Shown here piece after piece: positions 7,532 through 15,589 of a DNA stretch of 64,000 nt. Numbering within the stretch: position 1 is the stretch's first letter; each line of letters opens with the position of its first letter. The notes under the pieces were generated by a model. That model saw only the letters and a program-made list of their open reading frames with translations, was not told the DNA's origin and made no database searches. The DNA is taken from the NCBI GenBank assembly GCA_017631275.1, contig JAGBTQ010000022.1, positions 1 through 64,000 of the forward strand. Direction: 5' to 3'. Origin of the DNA: Alistipes sp. Lineage in GTDB: Bacteria > Bacteroidota > Bacteroidia > Bacteroidales > Rikenellaceae. Made by a program: the position numbers and the translations under genes.

Positions 7532-9658
7532 ATGCGAAGACTATTTCTAACTATTGCGCTTGCGGCACTTACGTTGAGTGCTCATGCCCAGGTGAGCTAC
7601 CTCGAGATGCTTAAGGCACGCTCGGAGGGCGCTCCTGCCTACATCGCCCCAGCGTCGCTAACCCCTGCTGCGGGCACCAACAAGTATATGAAGCTTGTTG
7701 ACAACACCGTGGTGCTCTACGACTACGCCAAGGAGTCGAAGGGCGAGGTGGTATTTACCGCCAAGCACAACATCCTATCGTACAGCAAGTCGCCCGATGG
7801 CACCATGGCACTCTACGAGATGGTTGAGGGCGAGTGGCCACGTCAGGAGATATATCGCCACTCCTACACCTCTGACTACTACGTTGCCTGTGCCGATGGC
7901 TCGACAATCAAGATTGACGACGTGCGCGACATATCGTTCTCGCCCGACAACAGCCATCTTGCCATGGCTTTCAACAACGACATCTTCCTCTACAACCTCG
8001 CCACAAACGAGATATACAACATCACCGACGACGGCAAGTGGAACCACATCATAAATGGTACCACCGACTGGGTTTACGAGGAGGAGTACGGTTTTACTAA
8101 GGCATACGCCTTCTCGCCCGACGGCAAGGAGATTGCCTACCTCAAGTTCGACGAGAGCGAGGTGCCCGAGTTCGAGATGATGCGCTTCGACAACACCCTC
8201 TACAACAAGGCTTACCGCTTTAAGTATCCTAAGGCTGGCGACAAGAACTCGGTAGTTACGCTCCATGTCTATAACATCGAGAACAAGACCACACGCCAGA
8301 TTAACACCGGCGACGAGACCGACCAGTATATCCCACGCATCGACTACACCCCTGCGGGCAACCTCTTCTTCTACCGCGTAAACCGCCTTCAGAATAAGTT
8401 CGAGGTTATCATGGTGGAGAATGGCGTGCAGAAGGTCATCTACTCGGAGAGCGACGATAGATATGTTGAGCGTCCTAACGTTGCCACCATCACCTTCATC
8501 GACGCAGAGCGCTTCATCGTGCGCGAGGAGACCACAGCGGGCTGGTTCCACCTCTACCTACACTCAGTAGATAACGGTCGCCTTCACGCCATCACCCAGG
8601 GCGAGTGGGAGGTAACCGAGATTGTTGGTATCGCACCAAACAAGAAGACCATCTACTATATGTCCACCGAGGTTGCTCCCGAGGAGCGCAACCTCTACTC
8701 TATCGACATCAACGGCAAGAATAAAAAGTGCTTGCTCGCCGACAAGGGCTACTGGCGAGTATATCCATCTGCCGACATGAGCTACTTTGCTGCCGAGCAC
8801 TCAGCAACAAACTGCTACCCTTCAGCAGCGGTATATAACAACAAGGGCAAGCAGCTACGCTCACTCATGCTCGAGCCTAAGGCTACCACCGAGCCCGACT
8901 ACCAGCGCAACTACTACACCTTCACCACCGAGCGTGGCGACGAGCTTACGTACTACTTCATCTACCCTGCAGACTATGACCCTGCAAAGCGCTACCCTGT
9001 GCTCATGACCCAGTATTCGGGCCCTGGCTCTCAGGAGATTGACAACCGCTGGGGTGGCGACTGGGAGGAGACCTTGGCACGCAACGGCTACATCGTAGCA
9101 TCGTGCGACGCCCGAGGTACAGGCTACCGTGGTGAGGAGTTCAAGAAGGTGACATACGCCAACCTTGGCCACTGCGAGGTTGAGGACCAGATATCGTTTG
9201 CTAAGCACCTCGCTAAGCAGGAGTTTATCGACGCAGAGCGCATCGGCATCTACGGCTGGTCGTTTGGTGGCTTCATGGCACTAAACTGCGCACTCAAGGG
9301 CGACGGTATCTTCAAGATGGCTATTGCCGTAGCTCCAGTGACATCATGGCGCTACTACGACACCATCTACACTGAGATTTACAACGGCATACCTGAGCAA
9401 AACCCTGAGGGCTACGACAACAACTCGCCTATCAACTATGCCGAGCGTCTTAGCGACAACACCCGTCTTTTGATTATCCACGGCACTGCCGACGACAACG
9501 TACACTTCCAGAATGCCATGGAGATGTGCCGCGCCTTGAACCGCGCTGGCAAGCAGTACGACATGATGGTCTATCCCGACCAGAACCACTCTATGCGTCC
9601 TCACGACACTGTGAACGTACGCCAGAAGATGGTTGACTACTGCTTGGAGAATCTATAA
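7532..9658 (+). CDS. Dipeptidyl peptidase IV (S9B serine peptidase)
   Basis: This exported peptidase removes X-Pro (or X-Ala) dipeptides from peptide N-termini, probably in the periplasm. A signal peptide at residues 1-20 is followed by the beta-propeller (about 40-480) with the substrate-amine motif DWVYEEEYG, and the alpha/beta-hydrolase domain. The triad is visible as S577 in GWSFGGF, D654 in HGTADDNVHF and H686 in DQNHSMRP. The 708-residue length is normal for Bacteroidota DPP IV. It fits a lifestyle of scavenging dietary or host proline-rich peptides. Confidence 0.95.
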   Translation: MRRLFLTIALAALTLSAHAQVSYLEMLKARSEGAPAYIAPASLTPAAGTNKYMKLVDNTVVLYDYAKESKGEVVFTAKHNILSYSKSPDGTMALYEMVEGEWPRQEIYRHSYTSDYYVACADGSTIKIDDVRDISFSPDNSHLAMAFNNDIFLYNLATNEIYNITDDGKWNHIINGTTDWVYEEEYGFTKAYAFSPDGKEIAYLKFDESEVPEFEMMRFDNTLYNKAYRFKYPKAGDKNSVVTLHVYNIENKTTRQINTGDETDQYIPRIDYTPAGNLFFYRVNRLQNKFEVIMVENGVQKVIYSESDDRYVERPNVATITFIDAERFIVREETTAGWFHLYLHSVDNGRLHAITQGEWEVTEIVGIAPNKKTIYYMSTEVAPEERNLYSIDINGKNKKCLLADKGYWRVYPSADMSYFAAEHSATNCYPSAAVYNNKGKQLRSLMLEPKATTEPDYQRNYYTFTTERGDELTYYFIYPADYDPAKRYPVLMTQYSGPGSQEIDNRWGGDWEETLARNGYIVASCDARGTGYRGEEFKKVTYANLGHCEVEDQISFAKHLAKQEFIDAERIGIYGWSFGGFMALNCALKGDGIFKMAIAVAPVTSWRYYDTIYTEIYNGIPEQNPEGYDNNSPINYAERLSDNTRLLIIHGTADDNVHFQNAMEMCRALNRAGKQYDMMVYPDQNHSMRPHDTVNVRQKMVDYCLENL

Positions 9659-9685
9659 GATTGATTAGCACTAAATTGTCTAAAT

Positions 9686-9718
9686 AGAGGGCTGTCTTCG
9701 GGGCAGTCCTCTGTTTTT
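9686..9718 (+). terminator. DPP IV gene terminator
   Basis: Stem AGAGG-GCTG with CAGT-CCTCT around TTCG is followed by a T run. Confidence 0.7.
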
Positions 9719-9724
9719 AGAAGT

Positions 9725-9850
9725 CGCATAACAAGAGCTAATTTTAGGCTTGCGCAGGCTGAAAAACCGCAGTTTACTGAGCGTAAATGAGGATTTTTCG
9801 GACAAGCGTAACGACAAAGTAGCCTTGTTAGGCGGCTTCTCTTGTTTTTT
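9725..9850. repeat. Structured intergenic element upstream of pheT
   Basis: Outer arms AACAAGAG (9730-9737) and CTCTTGTT (9839-9846) enclose a central hairpin formed by GAAAAACC-GCAGTTTAC and GTAAATGA-GGATTTTTC. It lies upstream of, or just touching, the pheT promoter, so it is not part of the pheT leader. It may be another dispersed palindromic element; no second clear copy was seen in this window. Confidence 0.5.
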
Positions 9851-9872
9851 AGAGAGTTTTTCGCTATCTTTG
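9842..9872 (+). promoter_or_regulatory. pheT promoter
   Basis: TTGT at 9842-9845 and TATCTTTG at 9865-9872, with 19 bases between. The -33 end overlaps the last arm of the structured element before it. Confidence 0.75.
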
Positions 9873-9909
9873 CACGATTAGGACAATAAAATATAAAAAC
9901 AGATATACT

Positions 9910-12375
9910 ATGAACGTATCATTCAACTGGTTAAAGCGCTACCTCAAAACCGACTTGGAGGCTGAGCGTATTGCCGAAATACTCACCGAGCTTGGCTTGG
10001 AGGTCGAGGAGTTCGAGAAGATTGAGACCATCAAGGGTGGCCTTAAGGGCGTTGTCGTGGGCGAGGTGCTCACCTGCGAGGATCACCCCGACTCTGACCA
10101 CCTACACATCACAACCGTAGATGTTGGCGCTGAGGCTCCACTCCAGATTGTCTGTGGTGCTGCCAACTGCCGCAAGGGCCTTAAGGTTATGTGTGCCACT
10201 GTGGGCGCTGTGCTCTACCCTATCGACTCGGAGGAGGAGTTCAAGATTAAGCGTAGCAAGATTCGTGGCGTTGAGTCGCTCGGCATGCTCTGCGCCGAGG
10301 ATGAGCTTGGCATCGGCCGCAACCACGAGGGCATCATGGAGCTCCCAGCAGAGGCCAAGGTGGGCACACCAGCTAAGGAGTATCTCAACATCGCTGATGA
10401 CTACCTCATCGGCATCGGCCTTACGCCTAACCGCGTAGATGCAGCGTCACACATCGGCGTTGCTCGCGACCTTGCAGCATACCTCAAGAGCCGTGGCGAG
10501 AAGGTGGAGTTCACTTTGCCATCAGTTGACGAGTTCAAGGTTGACGACACCTCACGCACCATCGAGGTGGAGGTTGTAAACACGGAGGCAGCACCACGCT
10601 ACGCCGGTATCACCGTTAGCGATTGTAAGATTGCCCCATCACCCGAGTGGATGCAGAACGAGCTACGTGCTGCGGGCATCAACCCTAAGAACAACCTCGT
10701 GGATATCACAAACTACGTTTTGTTCGAATTGGGTCAGCCTCTTCACGCCTTCGATGCCGATAAGATTGAGGGAGGTAAAGTTGTTGTTCGCTCAGCTGAG
10801 GAGGGCGAGAAGTTTGTTACGCTCGATGGCGTGGAGCGCACACTAACCTCTAACGACCTTATGATTTGCTCCAAGGAGCGCCCTATGTGCATCGCAGGCG
10901 TATATGGCGGTCAGGACTCAGGCATCTCAGACCAGACCGTTAACGTATTTATCGAGAGCGCCTACTTCCACCCTGTGTGGGTGCGTAAGACCGCTAAGCG
11001 CTTCGGCCTAAATACCGACGCTTCATTCCGCTTCGAGCGAGGCATCGACCCAAATATCCAGGTATACGCCCTTAAGCGTGCCGCACTGCTCATGAAGGAG
11101 TTGGCAGGTGGCCGCATCACTTCGGAGATTGTGGATATCAACCCTACACCAGCCGAGCACTTCGAGTTCGAGTTCTCGTTGGAGCGTGCCCGCAAGCTCA
11201 TCGGCAAGGATATCCCTGAGCAGACCTTCATGACAATCCTCGAGGCGTTGGACGTTGAGGTACGTGGTCGTGAGGGCGAGGTATTGAAGGTTGCTGTGCC
11301 ACCATACCGCGTAGATGTTCAGCGCGAGGCCGACCTTATCGAGGATGTATTGCGAGTATATGGCTACAACAACATCGAGGTTTCAGACCATGTAAACTCT
11401 ACACTATCATACGCTCCAAAGCCAGATAAGGCACGCCTTCAGAATGTTGCCTCTGACTTCCTCACAGCGAATGGCTATACCGAGATTATGTCTAACTCGC
11501 TTACTAAGGCATCATACTACGAGGAGTCTAAGGCATACCCTGTGGAGCGCTGCGTGAAGATTATGAACCCACTCTCGCAGGACCTCAACGTTATGCGCCA
11601 GACCTTGATGTTCAACGCCTTGGAGGCTGTGGAGCTCAACGTAAACCGTCGTAACGGCAACCTCAAGATGTATGAGGTGGGTAACTGCTACGCTTTTGCT
11701 GAGGAGAAGGCATCGGAGGAGAACACCCTCGCGAAGTATGAGGAGAGCTACCGCATAGCTATCACCGTTACTGGCCTTCAGTCGCAGCTGTCGTGGAACA
11801 CTAAGGCCGAGAGCTCATCATTCTTTACCCTTCGTGGCATGGTTGAGCGCCTCTTGAAGCGCTTCGGCATCGACCTCTACGGTTTGCAGTGCGAGTCGCT
11901 TGATTGCGACCTCTATGCCGACGCAATCGTCTTTAAGCAGGGTCCTAAGGAGGTGTTGCGCATGGGCGTTGTGTCGCCTATCGTGCGCAAGAAGTTCGAC
12001 ATCAAGCAGGAGGTATACTTCGCCGAGATCGACTTCGACCAGCTCATTAAGATGACTAAGAAGTCGAAGGTGCAGTTCAAGGAGCTCTCTAAGTTCCCAG
12101 AGGTTAAGCGCGACCTCGCCCTGTTGGTTGATAAGGGCGTGTCGTTCTCACAGCTACGCTCTATTGCGTTTGCTACCGAGAAGAAGTTGCTTAAGTCGGT
12201 ATCCTTGTTCGATGTATATGAGGGCGACAAGCTCCCTGAGGGCAAGAAGTCATACGCCCTAAGCTTCATTCTCGAGGATAAGGCCCAGACCTTGACCGAC
12301 AAGCAGATCGAGCGTACGATGTCTAACATCCAGACCCAGCTCGAGCAGAAGACCGGCGCCGAGGTGCGCAAGTAA
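9910..12375 (+). CDS. pheT: Phenylalanine--tRNA ligase beta subunit
   Basis: This is the beta chain of the (alpha-beta)2 enzyme that charges tRNA-Phe. At 821 residues it has the full bacterial architecture: an N-terminal EMAP-type tRNA-binding domain (about 40-150, with HPDSDHLHITTVD), the B3/B4 editing region (about 210-400), the B5 domain, the catalytic-like core, and a C-terminal ferredoxin-fold anticodon-binding domain (last 95 residues, with SKFPEVKRDLALLVD). As in many Bacteroidota it is not next to pheS. A hairpin terminator follows the stop. Confidence 0.96.
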   Translation: MNVSFNWLKRYLKTDLEAERIAEILTELGLEVEEFEKIETIKGGLKGVVVGEVLTCEDHPDSDHLHITTVDVGAEAPLQIVCGAANCRKGLKVMCATVGAVLYPIDSEEEFKIKRSKIRGVESLGMLCAEDELGIGRNHEGIMELPAEAKVGTPAKEYLNIADDYLIGIGLTPNRVDAASHIGVARDLAAYLKSRGEKVEFTLPSVDEFKVDDTSRTIEVEVVNTEAAPRYAGITVSDCKIAPSPEWMQNELRAAGINPKNNLVDITNYVLFELGQPLHAFDADKIEGGKVVVRSAEEGEKFVTLDGVERTLTSNDLMICSKERPMCIAGVYGGQDSGISDQTVNVFIESAYFHPVWVRKTAKRFGLNTDASFRFERGIDPNIQVYALKRAALLMKELAGGRITSEIVDINPTPAEHFEFEFSLERARKLIGKDIPEQTFMTILEALDVEVRGREGEVLKVAVPPYRVDVQREADLIEDVLRVYGYNNIEVSDHVNSTLSYAPKPDKARLQNVASDFLTANGYTEIMSNSLTKASYYEESKAYPVERCVKIMNPLSQDLNVMRQTLMFNALEAVELNVNRRNGNLKMYEVGNCYAFAEEKASEENTLAKYEESYRIAITVTGLQSQLSWNTKAESSSFFTLRGMVERLLKRFGIDLYGLQCESLDCDLYADAIVFKQGPKEVLRMGVVSPIVRKKFDIKQEVYFAEIDFDQLIKMTKKSKVQFKELSKFPEVKRDLALLVDKGVSFSQLRSIAFATEKKLLKSVSLFDVYEGDKLPEGKKSYALSFILEDKAQTLTDKQIERTMSNIQTQLEQKTGAEVRK

Positions 12376-12412
12376 GCTGACGAGGTAGAACTAATACCCA
12401 CTGGTTATATAT

Positions 12413-12441
12413 AGAGGTTGTCCGATTGGGCAACCTCTTTT
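12413..12441 (+). terminator. pheT terminator
   Basis: Arms AGAGGTTG and CAACCTCT around a 10-base loop, followed by TTTTATT. Confidence 0.8.
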
Positions 12442-12513
12442 ATTATATATTCTGTCATCTCGTCTGCCAAAATCCGCAGGTAAGCGCAAGGCTCAGGCTA
12501 CATAACAACTAAA

Positions 12514-12550
12514 ACTCCGCATGGATTGGCGTCCATACGGAGTTTTTTTT
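12514..12550 (+). terminator. Orphan terminator-like hairpin
   Basis: Arms ACTCCG-ATGGA and TCCAT-CGGAGT around TTGGCG, then eight T residues. pheT already has a terminator about 100 bases earlier, so this may end a small RNA or be left from a lost gene. Confidence 0.7.
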
Positions 12551-12600
12551 CATACCTTCGGAGCCTCCCCCACCATCAGCAAAGCTCCACCTCTGCCACA

Positions 12601-12982
12601 CGGGTATTAAAAATAATACCCGCACTACATAGGACATTCGCCCTTTCGTCGTAGCACTCCCCGCCATCACACGGGTATTAAAAATAATACCCACGCTATT
12701 GCTGATGCTCCTTTCAACCTCAGCAAGACAAGCCCACGCATCACGGGTATTAAAAATAATACCCGCATTATTGGGGGGGGTACACATAAATGAGGACGAC
12801 ATCCCTCAGACACACAGGTATTAAAAATAATACCCGCGCTACTTGGGGCACTACCTTTATCATTGTAGCACTCTCTTTTGCCACACGGGTATTAAAAATA
12901 ATACCCGCACATTTTTTGGGGGAGCACATCTATCCTCAGTAAGACTCCACCTCAGCCACACGGGTATTAAAAATAATACCCG
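12601..12982. repeat. Palindrome array A, six copies at 71-75 bp spacing
   Basis: Six copies of a 22-bp palindrome, with arms CGGGTATTA and TAATACCCG around AAAA, start at 12601, 12672, 12744, 12815, 12886 and 12961. Copies 2 and 4 carry single-base changes in an arm. The roughly 49-bp spacers are related to one another but diverged. A run of eight G residues lies at 12773-12780. No continuous gene fits the array. Confidence 0.92.
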
Positions 12983-13091
12983 CATTGATTCGAGAATACT
13001 CTCTATTTTTTGACTACACTATTTCAAGTAAATGTCAGTGGCGTATGAAGAGTCTATATAGTTCCATACACATGCCACTACGTAATAAAAT
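12983..13091. other. Junction between array A and the AT-rich cassette
   Basis: This AT-rich stretch contains an interrupted inverted repeat, AGTGGC near 13038 and GCCACT near 13074, which could act as a terminator for the minus-strand cassette. No gene is seen. Confidence 0.4.
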
Positions 13092-13418
13092 TTAACTTCT
13101 ATCTACTCTAATCAACACCTCTTTATACCATAGATATATCAAGAACACTGCGACAAGGAAATCAACGATATTCCACAATATTCTACCCAAAGCAAATGGA
13201 AAGAATGGCTGAAAAAGAAGGACAAATACAGCCATCGTTATCATTAGTGAATTATCCCCACTATTGTGATAGTTATAAGCATTAATACCAAACACAACCA
13301 TAGCCACAAAACGCACTAACTGATAGTAACCGTATGGCATATCAAGCAGGCAAATTAGGAGCATAATAGCCATTATAAGCCATTGATGCTTTATCACGAA
13401 TTTAAATAAAATGCTCAT
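13092..13418 (-). CDS. Small membrane protein, DUF6804-like
   Basis: This 108-residue protein has three or four hydrophobic spans and the segment MPYGYYQLVRF followed by FQPFFPFALGRILWNIVD. That pattern resembles the DUF6804 family of small Bacteroidota membrane proteins; the assignment is from memory and moderate. It is the last gene of a tight four-gene minus-strand cassette (gaps of 6, 7 and 8 bases). The whole cassette is clearly richer in A and T, with codon use unlike the flanking housekeeping genes, which suggests horizontal acquisition. Function unknown. Confidence 0.75.
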   Translation of the reverse strand: MSILFKFVIKHQWLIMAIMLLICLLDMPYGYYQLVRFVAMVVFGINAYNYHNSGDNSLMITMAVFVLLFQPFFPFALGRILWNIVDFLVAVFLIYLWYKEVLIRVDRS

Positions 13419-13424
13419 TCACTA

Positions 13425-13757
13425 TTAGAATTTTTCAAGCTCCTCAAAACCTATTTCCATTCCGCAATATTTATTCATCGCCCTAATAAGTTCCTCTTTA
13501 AGTATGTTAATGGGATCAAAGCCTTCTTGTAATATACAAAAGGAGCGAAGCAATTGCATATCTTCATTATCCTTAAGTGATTTATAAGTATTCACTATTG
13601 CACTATATACAAGTAGCCCACCAATCATTGCATCGCCATTTAGAGACGAACGCACATACCTTGACTTAATACAGCCATCAAAAGCATCACGAAATTTTAA
13701 GCGGATTTGATCTTTATGACTTAATCTCTTCCGGAACAATCTTTTTAGAAAATTCAT
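13425..13757 (-). CDS. Hypothetical protein of the AT-rich cassette
   Basis: I do not recognise this 110-residue protein. It has no membrane span and a strongly basic N-terminus (FLKRLFRKRLSHKDQIRLK), then a helical, mildly acidic body ending in GFEELEKF. It is the only apparently soluble product of the cassette and could associate with the membrane through its basic start. It starts 7 bases after the stop of the upstream gene in the operon. Confidence 0.75.
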   Translation of the reverse strand: MNFLKRLFRKRLSHKDQIRLKFRDAFDGCIKSRYVRSSLNGDAMIGGLLVYSAIVNTYKSLKDNEDMQLLRSFCILQEGFDPINILKEELIRAMNKYCGMEIGFEELEKF

Positions 13758-13764
13758 ATAGTTA

Positions 13765-14118
13765 TTATTTTAATAAGATTCCTATTATTAGCGCTACTAA
13801 AGCTATCATCATTGAAATGATAACATCAAAACCAGCTCCCTTTCCACTTGTAATTCGGCGCATAACAATACTAGTAAACAATGGACCGATAATATAAACA
13901 ACAGGAATATTGATAAGAAATAGCCACCACCAACGAATATCAAAAAGAAATGACTCAGGGATAACTGCCAAGACAAAGCCACTTATCCAAGGGATTGCAC
14001 TCATCCATGGAATTGCCATGTATGGACACCAACCATCAACTCTATTGGAGCATTGAATATGAACTCCAAAGGCTGAAATAAAACACATCACCGAGATAAT
14101 CAAACAAAAAGTACTCAT
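13765..14118 (-). CDS. Small multispanning membrane protein of the AT-rich cassette
   Basis: This 117-residue protein has about four hydrophobic segments (near residues 3-18, 38-52, 62-85 and 98-116), with a Trp-rich stretch between the second and third. No family is recognised. It lies between another membrane protein gene and the soluble gene, 8 bases after the former. The single Cys-rich feature, HIQCSNRVDGWCPY, could face the periplasm, but this is a guess from hydropathy alone. Confidence 0.75.
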   Translation of the reverse strand: MSTFCLIISVMCFISAFGVHIQCSNRVDGWCPYMAIPWMSAIPWISGFVLAVIPESFLFDIRWWWLFLINIPVVYIIGPLFTSIVMRRITSGKGAGFDVIISMMIALVALIIGILLK

Positions 14119-14126
14119 AGCATTAT

Positions 14127-14537
14127 TTATTTTTCATTTGTAAATGCGGCTATAAATAGTGTAAAAATGTCTCCAGCCATTACCAATGTTATAGCAATAG
14201 CCTTAAACGTATCGCTATCAGAAAGATCAAACTGAGACAAATATCCCCAAAATTCAATTGTCGTTACAAGCAACCAAATTGAAACTATTATACAGAATAC
14301 TACCGAGGCAACTCTGTTATTAAAGAGGCGAGATAAAAATATAGTTCCCCCCACTGGCACCAATGTTATTGTAGGGAGTAAGACAGAACTACCTATTAGC
14401 AAAAACAAAAATAGTCCAAAGTCCATAAACCATGCAAATGCTAATAAAAGTAAAAACTCGAAGATTAAACCCAACAGACACGCAGATGCAATAGACCCAA
14501 TGCATTTTCCAATTGTTTTAATTGCAGAATCATTCAT
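14127..14537 (-). CDS. Small multispanning membrane protein, first gene of the AT-rich cassette
   Basis: This 136-residue protein shows four hydrophobic spans (about 15-35, 40-68, 78-95 and 110-130) and no recognised family. As the first gene of the cassette it probably carries the promoter; the minus-strand sequence TAGCTTTA at 14557-14550 is only a weak match to the Bacteroidota -7 box. Upstream lie a small hairpin (14557-14585) and a long inverted repeat (14593-14804). AT-rich composition separates it from pheT and htpG. Confidence 0.75.
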   Translation of the reverse strand: MNDSAIKTIGKCIGSIASACLLGLIFEFLLLLAFAWFMDFGLFLFLLIGSSVLLPTITLVPVGGTIFLSRLFNNRVASVVFCIIVSIWLLVTTIEFWGYLSQFDLSDSDTFKAIAITLVMAGDIFTLFIAAFTNEK

Positions 14538-14947
14538 AATGACACTTTGTAAAGCTATTACCGTAGCATCTCCTATGCGGTAATTAAAAAAAGAAAGTGT
14601 GGAGATGATTTACGCTTATTTAATCGAAGGTTGTGGAAAGACCTGAACTGAAATAAACGAATACAATGCCCCACACTTGGATAGTATGGGTACATGCACA
14701 GATTGTGCATAGTCACATAGCTATACAAGAAATGAGTGCTGTTCGATTATCCTTCAGTTCTGAAAACTTCCACATTTTCGATTAAGGACTGCGAAAACAC
14801 TTTCAATATGTCTGCTACTCTATCTGAATAGCACTACAAATTTAGAAAATATTTCCGTAACAAACAACACTCCCTGGGACATTGTTCTCACTGAATATAA
14901 AAAATGCTTTTAGATTCTCTTTATCGTTACGTCACTCTTCTGTCACA
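14538..14947. other. Non-coding upstream region of the cassette
   Basis: No gene is seen in this 410-base stretch. It contains a small hairpin with ATTACC and GGTAAT arms (14557-14585), the long imperfect inverted repeat at 14593-14804, and AT-rich sequence up to the first palindrome of array B. Confidence 0.6.
14593..14804. repeat. Long imperfect inverted repeat (candidate structured RNA or small mobile element)
   Basis: Arms of about 33 bases at 14620-14652 and 14753-14785 are roughly three-quarters complementary (shared ends TTAATCGAA and AACTGAA). Outer ends GAAAGTGT (14593) and ACACTTTC (14797-14804) also pair. The roughly 100-base loop holds a perfect 7-bp hairpin, ATGCACA-GAT-TGTGCAT (14694-14710). 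Confidence 0.6.
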
Positions 14948-15469
14948 CGGGTATTAAAAATAATACCCACATCACATGGAGTGGTGCGTACCCTTTTGTT
15001 GTGGCACCCTCTTCGCCACACGGGTATTAAAAATAATACCCATGTCACTTGGGGCACTCACCCTTTCGTTGTAATGTCCTCTTTTGCCACATGGGTATTA
15101 AAAATAATACCCGCACTACATAGGGGCATCTTGTATTTATAATGCTCGATTTGCCACATAGGGTGTTCACTATATCGTTGTAACACTCCTCTTCTGACAC
15201 ACGGGTATTAAAATTAATACCCACATCACTTAGGACATTCGCCCTTTCGTCGTAGCACTCCCCGCCATCACACGGGTATTAAAAATAATACCCGCACTAC
15301 ATAGGGGCACCTTGTATTTGTAACGCTCGCTTTGCCGCCTAGGGGTGTTTACTTTATCGTTGTAACACTCCCCTCTGACACACGGGTATTAAAAATAATA
15401 CCCGCATCACTTAGAAGTACTACCCTGGTTGGACAACACTCACTTCACGGGTATTAAAAATAATACCTG
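14948..15469. repeat. Palindrome array B, seven copies
   Basis: Copies of the same 22-bp palindrome start at 14948, 15021, 15092, 15202, 15273, 15383 and 15448. Intervals are 73, 71, 110, 71, 110 and 65 bases. Each 110-base interval equals two units minus one palindrome and its short flank, indicating that a palindrome was lost. The segment 15231-15293 is identical over 63 bases to 12630-12692 in array A. Confidence 0.92.
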
Positions 15470-15541
15470 CGCTACTTAGGGCGACCTCGTTACTATTGTT
15501 GGATTTTGGGGTGCGGCAAGCTACAAAAAAACGTCAAATAG

Positions 15542-15572
15542 TTGGCGCAAAACAATATTATAACTACCTTTG
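15542..15572 (+). promoter_or_regulatory. Promoter of the small HTH gene
   Basis: TTGG at 15542-15545 and TACCTTTG at 15565-15572 have 19 bases between them; the ATG follows 18 bases after the -7 box. Confidence 0.75.
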
Positions 15573-15589
15573 TATAAACCAAAAAAAAT

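Larger units (their letters stand above)
12376..12600. other. Intergenic region after pheT
   Basis: No gene is seen. The stretch holds the pheT terminator at 12413-12441, a 21-bp sequence at 12453-12473 that resembles the htpG upstream sequence at 15880-15900, and a second terminator-like hairpin at 12514-12550 without an obvious gene. It leads directly into the first palindrome array. Confidence 0.6.

Noticed and set aside
7775-8551. 258-codon minus-strand frame opposite the DPP IV gene
   Set aside because: It is antisense to an intact peptidase gene and has a biased Val/Leu composition.
12509-12802. Reading frame across array A on the minus strand
   Set aside because: The translation repeats GIIFNTR from each palindrome and has no recognised domain; it is a by-product of the repeats.
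14882-15142. Plus-strand reading frame at the start of array B
   Set aside because: It is made of repeat and spacer translations (VLKIIP recurring) and has no promoter.
12601-15469. CRISPR array
   Set aside because: The repeats are regularly spaced, but they are short perfect palindromes and the 49-bp spacers are homologous to each other, with one 63-bp unit duplicated. No cas gene is nearby.
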